The translations under genes and the position numbers were made by a program. From Candidatus Woodwardiibium gallinarum (lineage in GTDB: Bacteria; Bacillota; Clostridia; Oscillospirales; CAG-382): a stretch of 60,257 bases of DNA. How positions within the stretch are numbered: the stretch's first letter is position 1; each line of letters begins with the position of its first letter. The stretch is taken from assembly GCA_904419545.1 (NCBI GenBank), contig CAJFRY010000008.1, positions 1 to 60,257 on the forward strand, written 5' to 3'. Below are positions 27,021-33,996 of the stretch, piece by piece. Below the pieces are notes generated by a model. It did no database searches. It was not told where the DNA came from and saw nothing but the letters and a program-made list of their open reading frames with translations.

Positions 27021-28121
27021 CTACGCTTCGCCGTCCGCGAGGGAACGGCGCTTGCTTCTCCGAACGCGATTGATGTGCCGCTCGAAGTCTCCGTTTTCAA
27101 TCAGTTCGGCCAGCACGTACTGCATATACGTCGGGACGGTGCAGGAGTAAAAGCCGAGCTTTGCGTCAAACGGCTCCGTCAGCTGTTCGGGCAGCACCAT
27201 ATAGCCGACTCGCAGCGACGGCGAGACGGTTTTTGAAAATGTGTTCATATAAATTATGCTGCCGTCCGCCGAATCGGCAAACAACGTTTCTTCCGGCTTG
27301 GTGGAGACCGAAAATTCGCTCTCGAAATCATCCTCCACGATGTACGCGCCGCGTTTTGCCGCCCAGCGGAGGTATTCGTGCCGTTTGGAGGCCGACGCGG
27401 TCACGCCGCTGGGAAAGCTGCGGTAGGGCGAGATGTGCAGGACGTCGGCCGTGCTCGTCCACAGCGCTTCGCTGTCGATCCCGTCCGCGCCGAGCGGAAG
27501 CCGTTCATACCGCACATCCGCAGCGCGGTAAACTTGCTCGATCACCTTGTAGGAGGGTGTTTCGATGGCGTACACCTTGTCCCGTCCAAGCAGCTCTACA
27601 ATCAGCCCGTACAGGTATTCCGAGCCTGAGCCGATGATGATCTGCCCGATTTCGGCGCTGATGCCGCGGCTGCGCGCCAGATACTGCCGCAGTGCTTCGC
27701 GCAGCCGCAGGCATCCGGCGTTCGGCGAGCGGGCCAGAATCGATTCGCCCATTTCGCTGAGCACATGACGCATCGTTTTCGCCAGCACCGAAAACGGGAA
27801 TGCGGGCTCGCCGCCGTTTTCGCGCTTCCCCTCCGGCCGGATGCGGGAAACCTGCGGCGCGGCTGCGGCGAATCCGTCGCCGGTGCGGAAGATTACAAAA
27901 TAGCCGCTGCGCTCCCGCGCTTCCACATATCCCTCGTCGCAGAGCAGTGCGCAGGCGTGCTCAACGGTTATGATGCTGACGCTTGTTTCCGCAGCTACCG
28001 TACGCTTGGACGGCAGCCTGCCGCCGTATGGATATATGCCCTGCACGATGTCCTCCCGTATCTGTCGGTAAAGCTGCAAATAAGCCGGCACACCTGCATT
28101 CGTTTCAATCATGTATCTCAT
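27021..28121 (-). CDS. pdxR: MocR/PdxR-type regulator with shortened C-terminus
   Basis: A GntR winged-helix (about 10-75; GGRLPSKRTVAAETSVS) fused to a class I aminotransferase-like domain that binds pyridoxal phosphate (lysine in NTFSKTVSPSLRVGY, about 298-312). Being divergent from pdxST it fits PdxR, which activates vitamin B6 synthesis. The protein has 366 residues, whereas the family is about 460-480. Similarity runs to FERHINRVRR and then stops within 10 residues, so most of the small C-terminal subdomain is missing. I see no matching sequence in other frames downstream, so a deletion is more likely than a frameshift. Activity is uncertain. Confidence 0.8.
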   Translation of the reverse strand: MRYMIETNAGVPAYLQLYRQIREDIVQGIYPYGGRLPSKRTVAAETSVSIITVEHACALLCDEGYVEARERSGYFVIFRTGDGFAAAAPQVSRIRPEGKRENGGEPAFPFSVLAKTMRHVLSEMGESILARSPNAGCLRLREALRQYLARSRGISAEIGQIIIGSGSEYLYGLIVELLGRDKVYAIETPSYKVIEQVYRAADVRYERLPLGADGIDSEALWTSTADVLHISPYRSFPSGVTASASKRHEYLRWAAKRGAYIVEDDFESEFSVSTKPEETLFADSADGSIIYMNTFSKTVSPSLRVGYMVLPEQLTEPFDAKLGFYSCTVPTYMQYVLAELIENGDFERHINRVRRSKRRSLADGEA

Positions 28122-28214
28122 CTGGTTATATAAAACTCTCCCGTTTTGATTATTTTCATATCTCCAGATTTAGTATATACTTTTTTCATCCAAAATGCAA
28201 GGGAGAGAATCGAG
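28122..28214. promoter_or_regulatory. Divergent pdxR/pdxS control region
   Basis: A 93-base AT-rich interval. TTTCAT (28164-28169), 16 bases, TATACT could serve pdxST. CTCTCCC (28136-28142) and GGGAGAG (28201-28207) form an inverted repeat in which each arm is also the likely ribosome-binding site of one of the two genes. No single clear PdxR site can be named by eye. Confidence 0.4.
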
Positions 28215-29090
28215 ATGTCGGAAAATCGTTACGAACTGAATAAGAACCTCGCGCAGATGCTCAAGGGCGGCGTGATCATGGACGTCACCACGCCCGAGCA
28301 GGCGAAGATTGCCGAGGCGGCGGGCGCCTGCGCGGTTATGGCGCTCGAGCGCATTCCGGCGGATATCCGTGCGGCGGGCGGTGTGTCTCGGATGAGCGAC
28401 CCCAAAATGATCAAGGGCATTCAGAACGCCGTTTCCATTCCGGTGATGGCGAAATGCCGCATCGGACACTTCGCGGAGGCACAGATTTTGCAGGCCATTG
28501 AAATCGATTATATCGATGAGAGCGAGGTCCTCTCGCCTGCGGACGACCGCTACCACATCGACAAGACGAAGTTTGACGTTCCCTTCGTCTGCGGCGCGAA
28601 GGACCTCGGCGAGGCGTTGCGACGCATCAACGAAGGCGCTTCTATGATCCGCACCAAGGGCGAGCCGGGCACAGGCGACGTCGTGCAGGCCGTCCGCCAT
28701 ATGCGTATGATGCAGTCGGAAATCCGGCGTATCCGTGCAATGGCTGAGGATGAGCTCTTCGATGCGGCCAAGCAACTTGCAGTCCCCTACGAGCTGGTGC
28801 TCTACGTACATGAAAACGGGAAGCTGCCCGTCGTCAATTTTGCCGCCGGCGGCGTGGCGACGCCCGCGGATGCGGCGCTGATGATGCAGCTCGGCGCGGA
28901 GGGTGTTTTCGTCGGCTCGGGCATCTTCAAGTCCGGAAACCCCGAGAAGCGGGCGGCGGCTATCGTCAAAGCGGTTACGAATTTCAACGATGCGCACCTG
29001 CTGGCCGAGCTGTCGGAGGATTTAGGGGAGGCTATGGTCGGCATCAATGAGCAGGAAATCGAGCTGCTGATGGCGGAAAGAGGCAAATGA
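28215..29090 (+). CDS. pdxS: Pyridoxal 5'-phosphate synthase subunit PdxS
   Basis: The synthase subunit of the R5P-dependent vitamin B6 pathway; it joins ribose 5-phosphate, glyceraldehyde 3-phosphate and ammonia to PLP. The 291-residue TIM barrel has the family signatures [46 protein letters not shown] and [19 protein letters not shown]. The ATG at 28215 follows GGGAGAG by 7 bases. pdxT begins 3 bases after its stop. Confidence 0.97.
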   Translation: MSENRYELNKNLAQMLKGGVIMDVTTPEQAKIAEAAGACAVMALERIPADIRAAGGVSRMSDPKMIKGIQNAVSIPVMAKCRIGHFAEAQILQAIEIDYIDESEVLSPADDRYHIDKTKFDVPFVCGAKDLGEALRRINEGASMIRTKGEPGTGDVVQAVRHMRMMQSEIRRIRAMAEDELFDAAKQLAVPYELVLYVHENGKLPVVNFAAGGVATPADAALMMQLGAEGVFVGSGIFKSGNPEKRAAAIVKAVTNFNDAHLLAELSEDLGEAMVGINEQEIELLMAERGK

Positions 29091-29093
29091 CCG

Positions 29094-29669
29094 ATGCGCA
29101 TTGCCGTACTGGCCCTGCAGGGGGCCTTCATCGAACACGAGCGGATGCTTGCATCCCTTGGGGCGGACGTTTTCGAGCTCCGGCAGGAAAAGGACCTGCA
29201 CCGTCCTTTTGACGGGCTGGTCCTCCCCGGCGGGGAAAGCACCGTGCAGGGCAAGCTGCTGCGGGAAACGGGGATGTTCGAACCGCTGCGCAGCAAAATC
29301 GAGGCCGGACTGCCCGTATTCGGCACCTGCGCCGGACTGCTGCTGCTGGCCAAGCGGATTGAAAACGACGACCGGACGCATTTCGCCGTAATGGACGTCG
29401 CCGCCGTTCGCAATGCCTACGGCCGTCAGCTCGGCAGCTTTGCCGCCGAAACCGAATTTGCAGGCGTCGGGCGCGTTCCGGCCATTTTCATCCGTGCGCC
29501 CTATATCGGGGAGGTGTTCGGCCAATCGCAGGCGCTTGCGTTGGTAGACAACCGTATCGTCGCTGCACAGCAGGGCAATATGCTGGTGACGGCGTTCCAT
29601 CCCGAGCTAAGCGGCGACCCGTCGGTGCATCGGTATTTTCTTGAAACGCTTGTTGCACCCTCGCAATAA
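29094..29669 (+). CDS. pdxT: Pyridoxal 5'-phosphate synthase glutaminase subunit PdxT
   Basis: The glutaminase that feeds ammonia to PdxS. The 191-residue class I amidotransferase has nucleophile Cys79 (FGTCAGLLLL), His169 and Glu171 (FHPEL), and PGGEST near 45, all at the positions known from B. subtilis. Operon with pdxS; a terminator follows. Confidence 0.97.
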   Translation: MRIAVLALQGAFIEHERMLASLGADVFELRQEKDLHRPFDGLVLPGGESTVQGKLLRETGMFEPLRSKIEAGLPVFGTCAGLLLLAKRIENDDRTHFAVMDVAAVRNAYGRQLGSFAAETEFAGVGRVPAIFIRAPYIGEVFGQSQALALVDNRIVAAQQGNMLVTAFHPELSGDPSVHRYFLETLVAPSQ

Positions 29670-29680
29670 CACTGTCTGAA

Positions 29681-29717
29681 GAAGCGGCGCTGACTGCGCC
29701 GCTTCGCCCTGTTTTTT
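29681..29717 (+). terminator. Terminator of pdxST
   Basis: A perfect 10-bp stem GAAGCGGCGC/GCGCCGCTTC with a 5-base loop, followed by GCCCTG and six T (29712-29717), 12 bases after the pdxT stop. Confidence 0.85.
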
Positions 29718-29790
29718 GCTTTCGGGCGCGTTTGCTTGCACATACGGTGTAAGGTTTTTGAAATTTTCGTATAAAATCGGATTACAGGAG

Positions 29791-29819
29791 TTGACATTTG
29801 CCTTTGGTTAGTGTATACT
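29791..29819 (+). promoter_or_regulatory. Promoter of the AraC/DUF2325/DUF3793 locus
   Basis: TTGACA (29791-29796), 17 bases, TATACT (29814-29819). The -10 is covered by a 16-bp palindrome, so this promoter is probably repressible. The next annotated gene begins 320 bases later. Confidence 0.8.
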
Positions 29820-29822
29820 AAC
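29807..29822 (+). promoter_or_regulatory. Palindromic operator, copy 1
   Basis: GTTAGTGTATACTAAC, a perfect GTTAGT-N4-ACTAAC palindrome covering the -10 element. The same palindrome with a different centre recurs at 30032-30047. The regulator is unknown; arms of this kind suit a dimeric metal- or ligand-responsive repressor rather than an AraC protein. Confidence 0.7.
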
Positions 29823-29825
29823 TAA

Positions 29826-30031
29826 GGGAGCGGGAGATGTTAGTGAGTACCGCACAATTCTGATGGTGCGATTGCGCCGCTTTTCGTCAGTTTAAGAAAA
29901 ATACGCGCGTATAGTGATTTGTTTTTTGTGATGAATGACGGAAAAGATGCAAGCAAGCGTGCCGTAAAGACTTCAGCCGTGCATTGTGCGGTACCGCCTT
30001 AAAAAAGCTGCCGCTTTCTGAATGAAATATA
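29826..30031 (+). other. Structured leader with a long-range 12-bp helix and a tiny reading frame
   Basis: GTACCGCACAAT (29847-29858) is exactly complementary to ATTGTGCGGTAC (29983-29994), closing a 148-base element. Inside, CTTTTCGTCA (29880-29889) can pair with TGACGGAAAAG (29936-29946) around one bulge, and ATACGCGCGTAT (29901-29912) is a perfect palindrome. An 8-codon frame (29837-29863, ATG to TGA) with GGGAG 6 bases upstream runs through the 5' arm of the long helix, so its translation could open the helix. No known riboswitch was recognised. Confidence 0.5.
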
Positions 30032-30047
30032 GTTAGTGCAAACTAAC
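30032..30047 (+). promoter_or_regulatory. Palindromic operator, copy 2
   Basis: GTTAGTGCAAACTAAC, identical arms to the copy at 29807-29822, 225 bases downstream and about 100 bases before the first gene. No good -35/-10 pair surrounds it, so it may serve looping or roadblock repression. Confidence 0.65.
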
Positions 30048-30144
30048 CATAAAGACGGCCAAGATATGGCTGAAAAGGAATTCTGGTCGTTCAGAATTGA
30101 GATGACCGAGTAAAGAGAAAGGAGGCTTTCGCATCGCGAAAGCA

Positions 30145-30285
30145 ATGGTGGAAGTTATGTATTATGAATCGGATATGCTTATCGTACTTGGAAGTGCCGC
30201 CTGCGTCCTTGCGATCGTCTCCGTCGTGAAATGCCTTTGCCGCAGATACGGCTCTGCCCGCCGGCTGCCGCGCGGCGGAGAATAA
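30145..30285 (+). CDS. Small single-pass membrane protein (46 residues)
   Basis: A short frame not assigned to a family. The product has an acidic N-terminus, one membrane helix (about 11-29, MLIVLGSAACVLAIVSVVK) and a basic tail with Cys-x-Cys (KCLCRRY). AAAGGAGG lies upstream but is followed by a perfect hairpin GCTTTCGC/GCGAAAGC (30125-30143) directly before the ATG; an ATG at 30157 is an alternative start. In size and topology it recalls the small cysteine-containing membrane proteins found near ferrous-iron transporters, but it lacks their cysteine cluster. It ends 8 bases before the AraC gene. Confidence 0.5.
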   Translation: MVEVMYYESDMLIVLGSAACVLAIVSVVKCLCRRYGSARRLPRGGE

Positions 30286-30293
30286 AAGCGCAT

Positions 30294-31286
30294 ATGCCGA
30301 ACGCTCTGTGCGGATCGAATACCTGCCGGAGGGCGGGTTGCCTGCCGGCAAGCGACGGTTGTACTGCCGTGCGCGTTCACAACGCAGACGGGCAGTATAC
30401 GATGACGGCTTATCCCGTTTTCCCCGGAATTACCTTCGTGTACAACGAAGCGCATATTCAATCCGTGCCACGGGAGACGCCGGAGAGAGCGGCGGACGAC
30501 ATCGTCGAGATCAGCCATTGCCGAGAGGGACGCCTGGAATACAGCATCAACGGGGCGGTTTGCTATCTGGAGCCCGGTGATCTGGCCATCGCGCGGACGA
30601 GCAGCGTTTCGGGAGAGTCGTATTTTCCCCTTCGGCATTACCATGGACTGACTGTGCGGATGGACTTGAACAAAACGCCCCAATGTCTTTCCTGCCTGCT
30701 GGACGACGTCAAGGTGCAGCCGAAGGCGCTCGCGGAGAAGTTCTGCGGCCGTAAAGGAGGATTCGTTGCCCGCGCAAATCCGTCTGTCGCGCATATTTTT
30801 TCGGAGCTGTATTCGGTTCCCGGGACGATTCAAAAAGGCTATTTCAAAGTCAAGGCCTTGGAGCTGCTTCTCTTTTTGAGTACGCTGGATTTGGCGCGCG
30901 ACGAAACGGAACGGCGCCGTTATAGCCGGGCGCAGGCGGAACTGGCCAAGGCGATCAGCAAGTATATGATGGAGCACAAGGATGACCGTGTTACGCTCAC
31001 ACAGCTTTCCGAGCGGTTTCATTTGTCCGGCGCCTGCATCAAAAAGCTTTTCAGGGGGGTCTACGGTGTTTCCGTGGGCGCGTATATCCGCACGCAAAAA
31101 ATGGAATCGGCGGCATATATGCTCGAATCCACCGGCAGGACAATCCTCGACATTGCCAATGCGCATGGATATGACAACGGAAGCAAGTTCGCCAATGCCT
31201 TCCGCAGTGTCAAGGGCGTGAATCCTGCCGAGTACCGATGCAGACTGCGTGCGAAAGCGGATAAACCGTATCCGAACGGAGTCTGA
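30294..31286 (+). CDS. AraC-family transcriptional regulator
   Basis: A 330-residue regulator with an N-terminal cupin-like sensing domain (VFPGITFVYNEAHIQ; YLEPGDLAIARTS) and two C-terminal helix-turn-helix motifs (LTQLSERFHLSGACIKKLFR and ILDIANAHGYDNGSKFANAF) ending NPAEYR. The sensing domain resembles that of PchR-type regulators of Firmicutes, often linked to iron or multidrug genes. The ATG at 30294 was chosen because the conserved part begins well upstream of the next methionine; the ribosome-binding site is weak. Co-transcribed with the small membrane protein. Confidence 0.85.
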   Translation: MPNALCGSNTCRRAGCLPASDGCTAVRVHNADGQYTMTAYPVFPGITFVYNEAHIQSVPRETPERAADDIVEISHCREGRLEYSINGAVCYLEPGDLAIARTSSVSGESYFPLRHYHGLTVRMDLNKTPQCLSCLLDDVKVQPKALAEKFCGRKGGFVARANPSVAHIFSELYSVPGTIQKGYFKVKALELLLFLSTLDLARDETERRRYSRAQAELAKAISKYMMEHKDDRVTLTQLSERFHLSGACIKKLFRGVYGVSVGAYIRTQKMESAAYMLESTGRTILDIANAHGYDNGSKFANAFRSVKGVNPAEYRCRLRAKADKPYPNGV

Positions 31287-31381
31287 TCGGAGCCTTTCGG
31301 AGCGGAGTCGGCACCGGCTGTGTGGTACAATAAAGCCGTAAGCAAAATGCGGCTGCAAATCTACGAAAGGAAATGATACAT

Positions 31382-31660
31382 ATGAGCATCGTTATCGTAG
31401 GCGGAAACGAATGTATGACCCGTCAGTACAAGGAGCTTTGCGGCGAATTCAATTGCACGGCAAAGGTATATCCCAAAACGACAAGCGGTTTGAAGAGCAT
31501 CGGCTCTCCGGACCTGCTGGTCCTGTTTACAAATACCGTTTCGCATAAAATGGTGCGCTGTGCGCTGAATGAGACAAAAGGCCGCAACACCAAGATTGCA
31601 CGCTCGCACCGAAGCTCTATGGCTGCGCTGCGGAGCATTCTTGAAGAGCATGTGTCCTGA
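31382..31660 (+). CDS. DUF2325 protein
   Basis: A 92-residue protein of the DUF2325 family: starts SIVIVGGNECMTRQYKELC, with a central DLLVLFTNTVSHKMVRCA and a basic RSHRSSMAAL. The function of the family is unknown; members often sit beside DUF3793 and flavodoxin genes in Clostridia, as here. The ATG at 31382 is preferred over one three codons earlier because AAAGGA stands 10 bases from it. Confidence 0.8.
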   Translation: MSIVIVGGNECMTRQYKELCGEFNCTAKVYPKTTSGLKSIGSPDLLVLFTNTVSHKMVRCALNETKGRNTKIARSHRSSMAALRSILEEHVS

Positions 31661-31674
31661 AAGGAGGGGAGGGG

Positions 31675-32229
31675 ATGCCTGAAGAACTGCTGGTCATCCA
31701 CTGCTCCCCGACGCTTGCGGGATTAAAAACGGCGAGCCTGTTTGCCTGCACCTTTGCAGACGACCGGGAAATGCGGAGCTGTGTCCGCTGCTGGAACCGA
31801 CGGCTGACGGGAAAGGGACTGCGTATCCTGCCGCTGTGCTTTGAAAACGGCCGCGCGCTTATCTATGTGTACCGGCCCGCGCGTCTGTCCCGTGACCTGC
31901 GGCATGGAACGGCCTGCCGTCTGCTCCGCGAGCGCGGTTATCCGGCAGGCGGTACCTCCGAGCGCTGCATCATCCGGCTGATGAAGCGCATGCGTGAGCA
32001 GGACGAGTTCCCGCATGAGATCGGGTTGTTCCTCGGCTATCCGCCGGAGGACGTCCGCGGTTTCATCGAAAATGGCGCGCGGGGCTGTAAGTGCGTCGGC
32101 TGCTGGAAGGTCTATGGCGACGCGGAGACGGCACGGGAAACATTTGCCAAATATAAGAAATGTACGGATGTCTACCGTGCGCGGTATGCGGAGGGCAGGT
32201 CTGTCGAACGCCTTACTGTCGCCGGCTGA
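31675..32229 (+). CDS. DUF3793 protein
   Basis: A 184-residue cytosolic protein with DUF3793 hallmarks: HCSPTLAGLKTASLF near the N-terminus, FPHEIGLFLGYPPEDVRGF in the middle and CVGCWKVYGD with FAKYKKCTDVY at the end. Function unknown. The family has several conserved cysteines and commonly lies next to flavodoxin and ferrous-iron genes, suggesting a redox or metal role. GGAGGGGAGGGG precedes the ATG. 14 bases after DUF2325. Confidence 0.85.
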   Translation: MPEELLVIHCSPTLAGLKTASLFACTFADDREMRSCVRCWNRRLTGKGLRILPLCFENGRALIYVYRPARLSRDLRHGTACRLLRERGYPAGGTSERCIIRLMKRMREQDEFPHEIGLFLGYPPEDVRGFIENGARGCKCVGCWKVYGDAETARETFAKYKKCTDVYRARYAEGRSVERLTVAG

Positions 32230-32238
32230 TATATAGTA

Positions 32239-32326
32239 AACGACATCAATTTTCCTGCTTATCCCGGCCACGGGTGTAAAAATCACAGCATCTGCGGCCT
32301 GTCTGAGAGGGAATTGGAATGTCGTT
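32239..32326 (+). repeat. Inverted repeat upstream of the flavodoxin gene
   Basis: AACGACAT (32239-32246) and ATGTCGTT (32319-32326) are perfect complements 72 bases apart in the DUF3793-flavodoxin gap. They may fold the leader or be operator halves. Confidence 0.4.
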
Positions 32327-32367
32327 AACTGTAGAAACAATTATAAAGAAAGGTTGGAGAATGGGAT

Positions 32368-32793
32368 ATGCGTAAAATCGCAGTGGTGTATTGGAGCGGC
32401 ACCGGCAATACTGAGGCAATGGCCGCGTCGGTTGCAGAGGGTGTGCAGGATGCGGGCGCGGAAGCGGTGATGATGACGGCTTCCGAGTTTGACGTCACGA
32501 TGATGGACACATTTGACGCCGTCGCCTTTGGCTGCCCGTCGATGGGCGCGGAGGAACTGGAGGAAAGCGAGTTCGCACCGATGTTTTCGGCGTGTGAAGC
32601 GAAGCTTTCCGGCAAACGGATCGCACTGTTCGGCTCCTACGGCTGGGGCGACGGTGAATGGATGCGGACCTGGGAAGAAAATTGCAAAAATAACGGCGCG
32701 GACCTCGTCTGCGAGCCTGTAATCTGCAACGAAGCGCCCGACGATGAAGCGATCGCCGCCTGCAAGGCGCTCGGTACCGCTCTGGCGCAGTAG
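32368..32793 (+). CDS. Short-chain flavodoxin
   Basis: A 141-residue electron carrier binding FMN. The phosphate loop is WSGTGNTEAM (9-18), followed by GCPSMGAEELEE and GSYGWGDGEWM, the two loops around the isoalloxazine ring. Flavodoxins replace ferredoxin when iron is scarce, in line with the iron-linked neighbours. GGAG is 8 bases upstream of the ATG. Confidence 0.93.
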   Translation: MRKIAVVYWSGTGNTEAMAASVAEGVQDAGAEAVMMTASEFDVTMMDTFDAVAFGCPSMGAEELEESEFAPMFSACEAKLSGKRIALFGSYGWGDGEWMRTWEENCKNNGADLVCEPVICNEAPDDEAIAACKALGTALAQ

Positions 32794-33016
32794 GGCGGCC
32801 TTGCGGGAAGGCTGTTTCCTGCGGGCGTGCGCTGCGGATGCAAGAGAACAGCGCCGGATGCCGGCACGATGTACATTGGCGGGGCAATGGTTGGGCTTCG
32901 CTTGTGTTCGGGGGCTTTCCGCATCGTTATGCGGCAAAGCGGAATATCGGAAGCAGCCGGAGCTTTTTTCAATTGTGCCGGCAATTCCGCATTTCCACAC
33001 GCGACGGTTTGACAGA

Positions 33017-33053
33017 AAAATCCCTTCACGCCCGAATGGGCGGAAGGGATTTT
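33017..33053 (-). terminator. Terminator of the ADP-ribosylglycohydrolase-to-membrane-protein operon
   Basis: AAAATCCCTTC/GAAGGGATTTT with inner GCCC/GGGC pairs; the minus strand continues TTTTTC. It lies directly after the stop of the gene at 33058. Confidence 0.85.
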
Positions 33054-33057
33054 GCCA

Positions 33058-33489
33058 TTATCGCGTTTTGTACCTGCGTACCAGCGACGAAATCAAACAG
33101 CTTACCGCATAGACAACGATGTACAGCAGCGTCGACAGGAATACAAACAACACCATTGAACCGACCTCGCCGCTGCTGACATCCGCCATCAGCAGGAACG
33201 CGCACAGCATCGCGGCGTACAGCAGTACGATGTGGATTGTCCGCTTCGCAGCAGAAGGCAGCCCCTTCACGTCGAAAATCAGGAATGAAGCGCCGAATAC
33301 CGCGGAAGCAGCGAGGATAATCATAAAGTTTTGAAACAGCAGCGTAAATACGGCAGCCGGCTCGCCTGCGGAATCGGCAAGCATCAGCGCCATCACCGCC
33401 GTGTAAAGCACCGCGCTGACCGTGAAGCACAGACAGGCGCGGAACACAACGTCCTTGAGCACGCCCGTGCGGCTTTTTTGTACGTCCAT
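33058..33489 (-). CDS. Small four-helix membrane protein
   Basis: A 143-residue protein with membrane helices near 20-36, 48-70, 82-104 and 110-136 and a basic C-terminus (RRYKTR). The layout recalls DUF3021-type proteins of Firmicutes but I cannot assign a family with confidence. ATG at 33489 chosen; a TTG four codons upstream is possible. It begins 16 bases after the P-loop gene. Confidence 0.65.
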   Translation of the reverse strand: MDVQKSRTGVLKDVVFRACLCFTVSAVLYTAVMALMLADSAGEPAAVFTLLFQNFMIILAASAVFGASFLIFDVKGLPSAAKRTIHIVLLYAAMLCAFLLMADVSSGEVGSMVLFVFLSTLLYIVVYAVSCLISSLVRRYKTR

Positions 33490-33505
33490 ACGTTCGTTCA
33501 AAAGC

Positions 33506-33925
33506 TCAGTGCGTGTCGCGGATAAAGGAAGCCAGCGACGCCGGAACGTCCTCTGCAGGGAGAGAGGCGGTCATCACGCAGTGGATGTTGTTCTTTTCGG
33601 TAATCTCATTGAGCGCGAGGAAGAAGCGCTCAAACGCGGCAATGTCGTCGCCGCAGATTTTCAGCGCGCTGTCGATGAACAGCTCGGTTACGTCGTAGTT
33701 GCCCGCGAGGATGCCGCAGATGAAGCCGTACAGCTTATCGGCACCGAACACGTCGTAATCGCCTGCATCTGCCAGCCGGACGCGATAGTTGATGTCATAG
33801 GTCAGCTTCCGTTTGTACTCAACGCAGACGACGGAGCCGTGCGATTCGTTGGCGGCCTTGTTGATTTCATCCACAAGTGCTTTCGTTTTGCCTGTTCCTT
33901 TGACGCCGACAATGAGTTTAATCAT
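33506..33925 (-). CDS. P-loop nucleotide-binding protein of unknown function
   Basis: A 139-residue protein with Walker A GVKGTGKTK (7-15) and a Walker B-like segment TELFIDSALKI. It is too short for a full ATPase of known class. The ATG at 33925 has GGAGG 10 bases upstream. No family name is recognised; the composition (ALVDEINKAANES) suggests a small regulatory or kinase-like P-loop protein found in related Clostridia. It lies 71 bases after pgi. Confidence 0.65.
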   Translation of the reverse strand: MIKLIVGVKGTGKTKALVDEINKAANESHGSVVCVEYKRKLTYDINYRVRLADAGDYDVFGADKLYGFICGILAGNYDVTELFIDSALKICGDDIAAFERFFLALNEITEKNNIHCVMTASLPAEDVPASLASFIRDTH

Positions 33926-33996
33926 AAACGTTCGTCCTCCCTGTTTTTTCGGTATCTGTATTGTACAGGATATGCCTGCAAAAAGCAAGTCTTATT

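Noticed and set aside
29847-29994. Inverted-repeat-closed element as a retron non-coding RNA
   Set aside because: No reverse transcriptase gene is nearby; the downstream gene is an AraC regulator.
29807-30047. Palindromes as classical IdeR/DtxR boxes
   Set aside because: The arms resemble GGTTAG/CTAACC but the centre spacing differs from the 19-bp IdeR consensus, so the regulator is left open.
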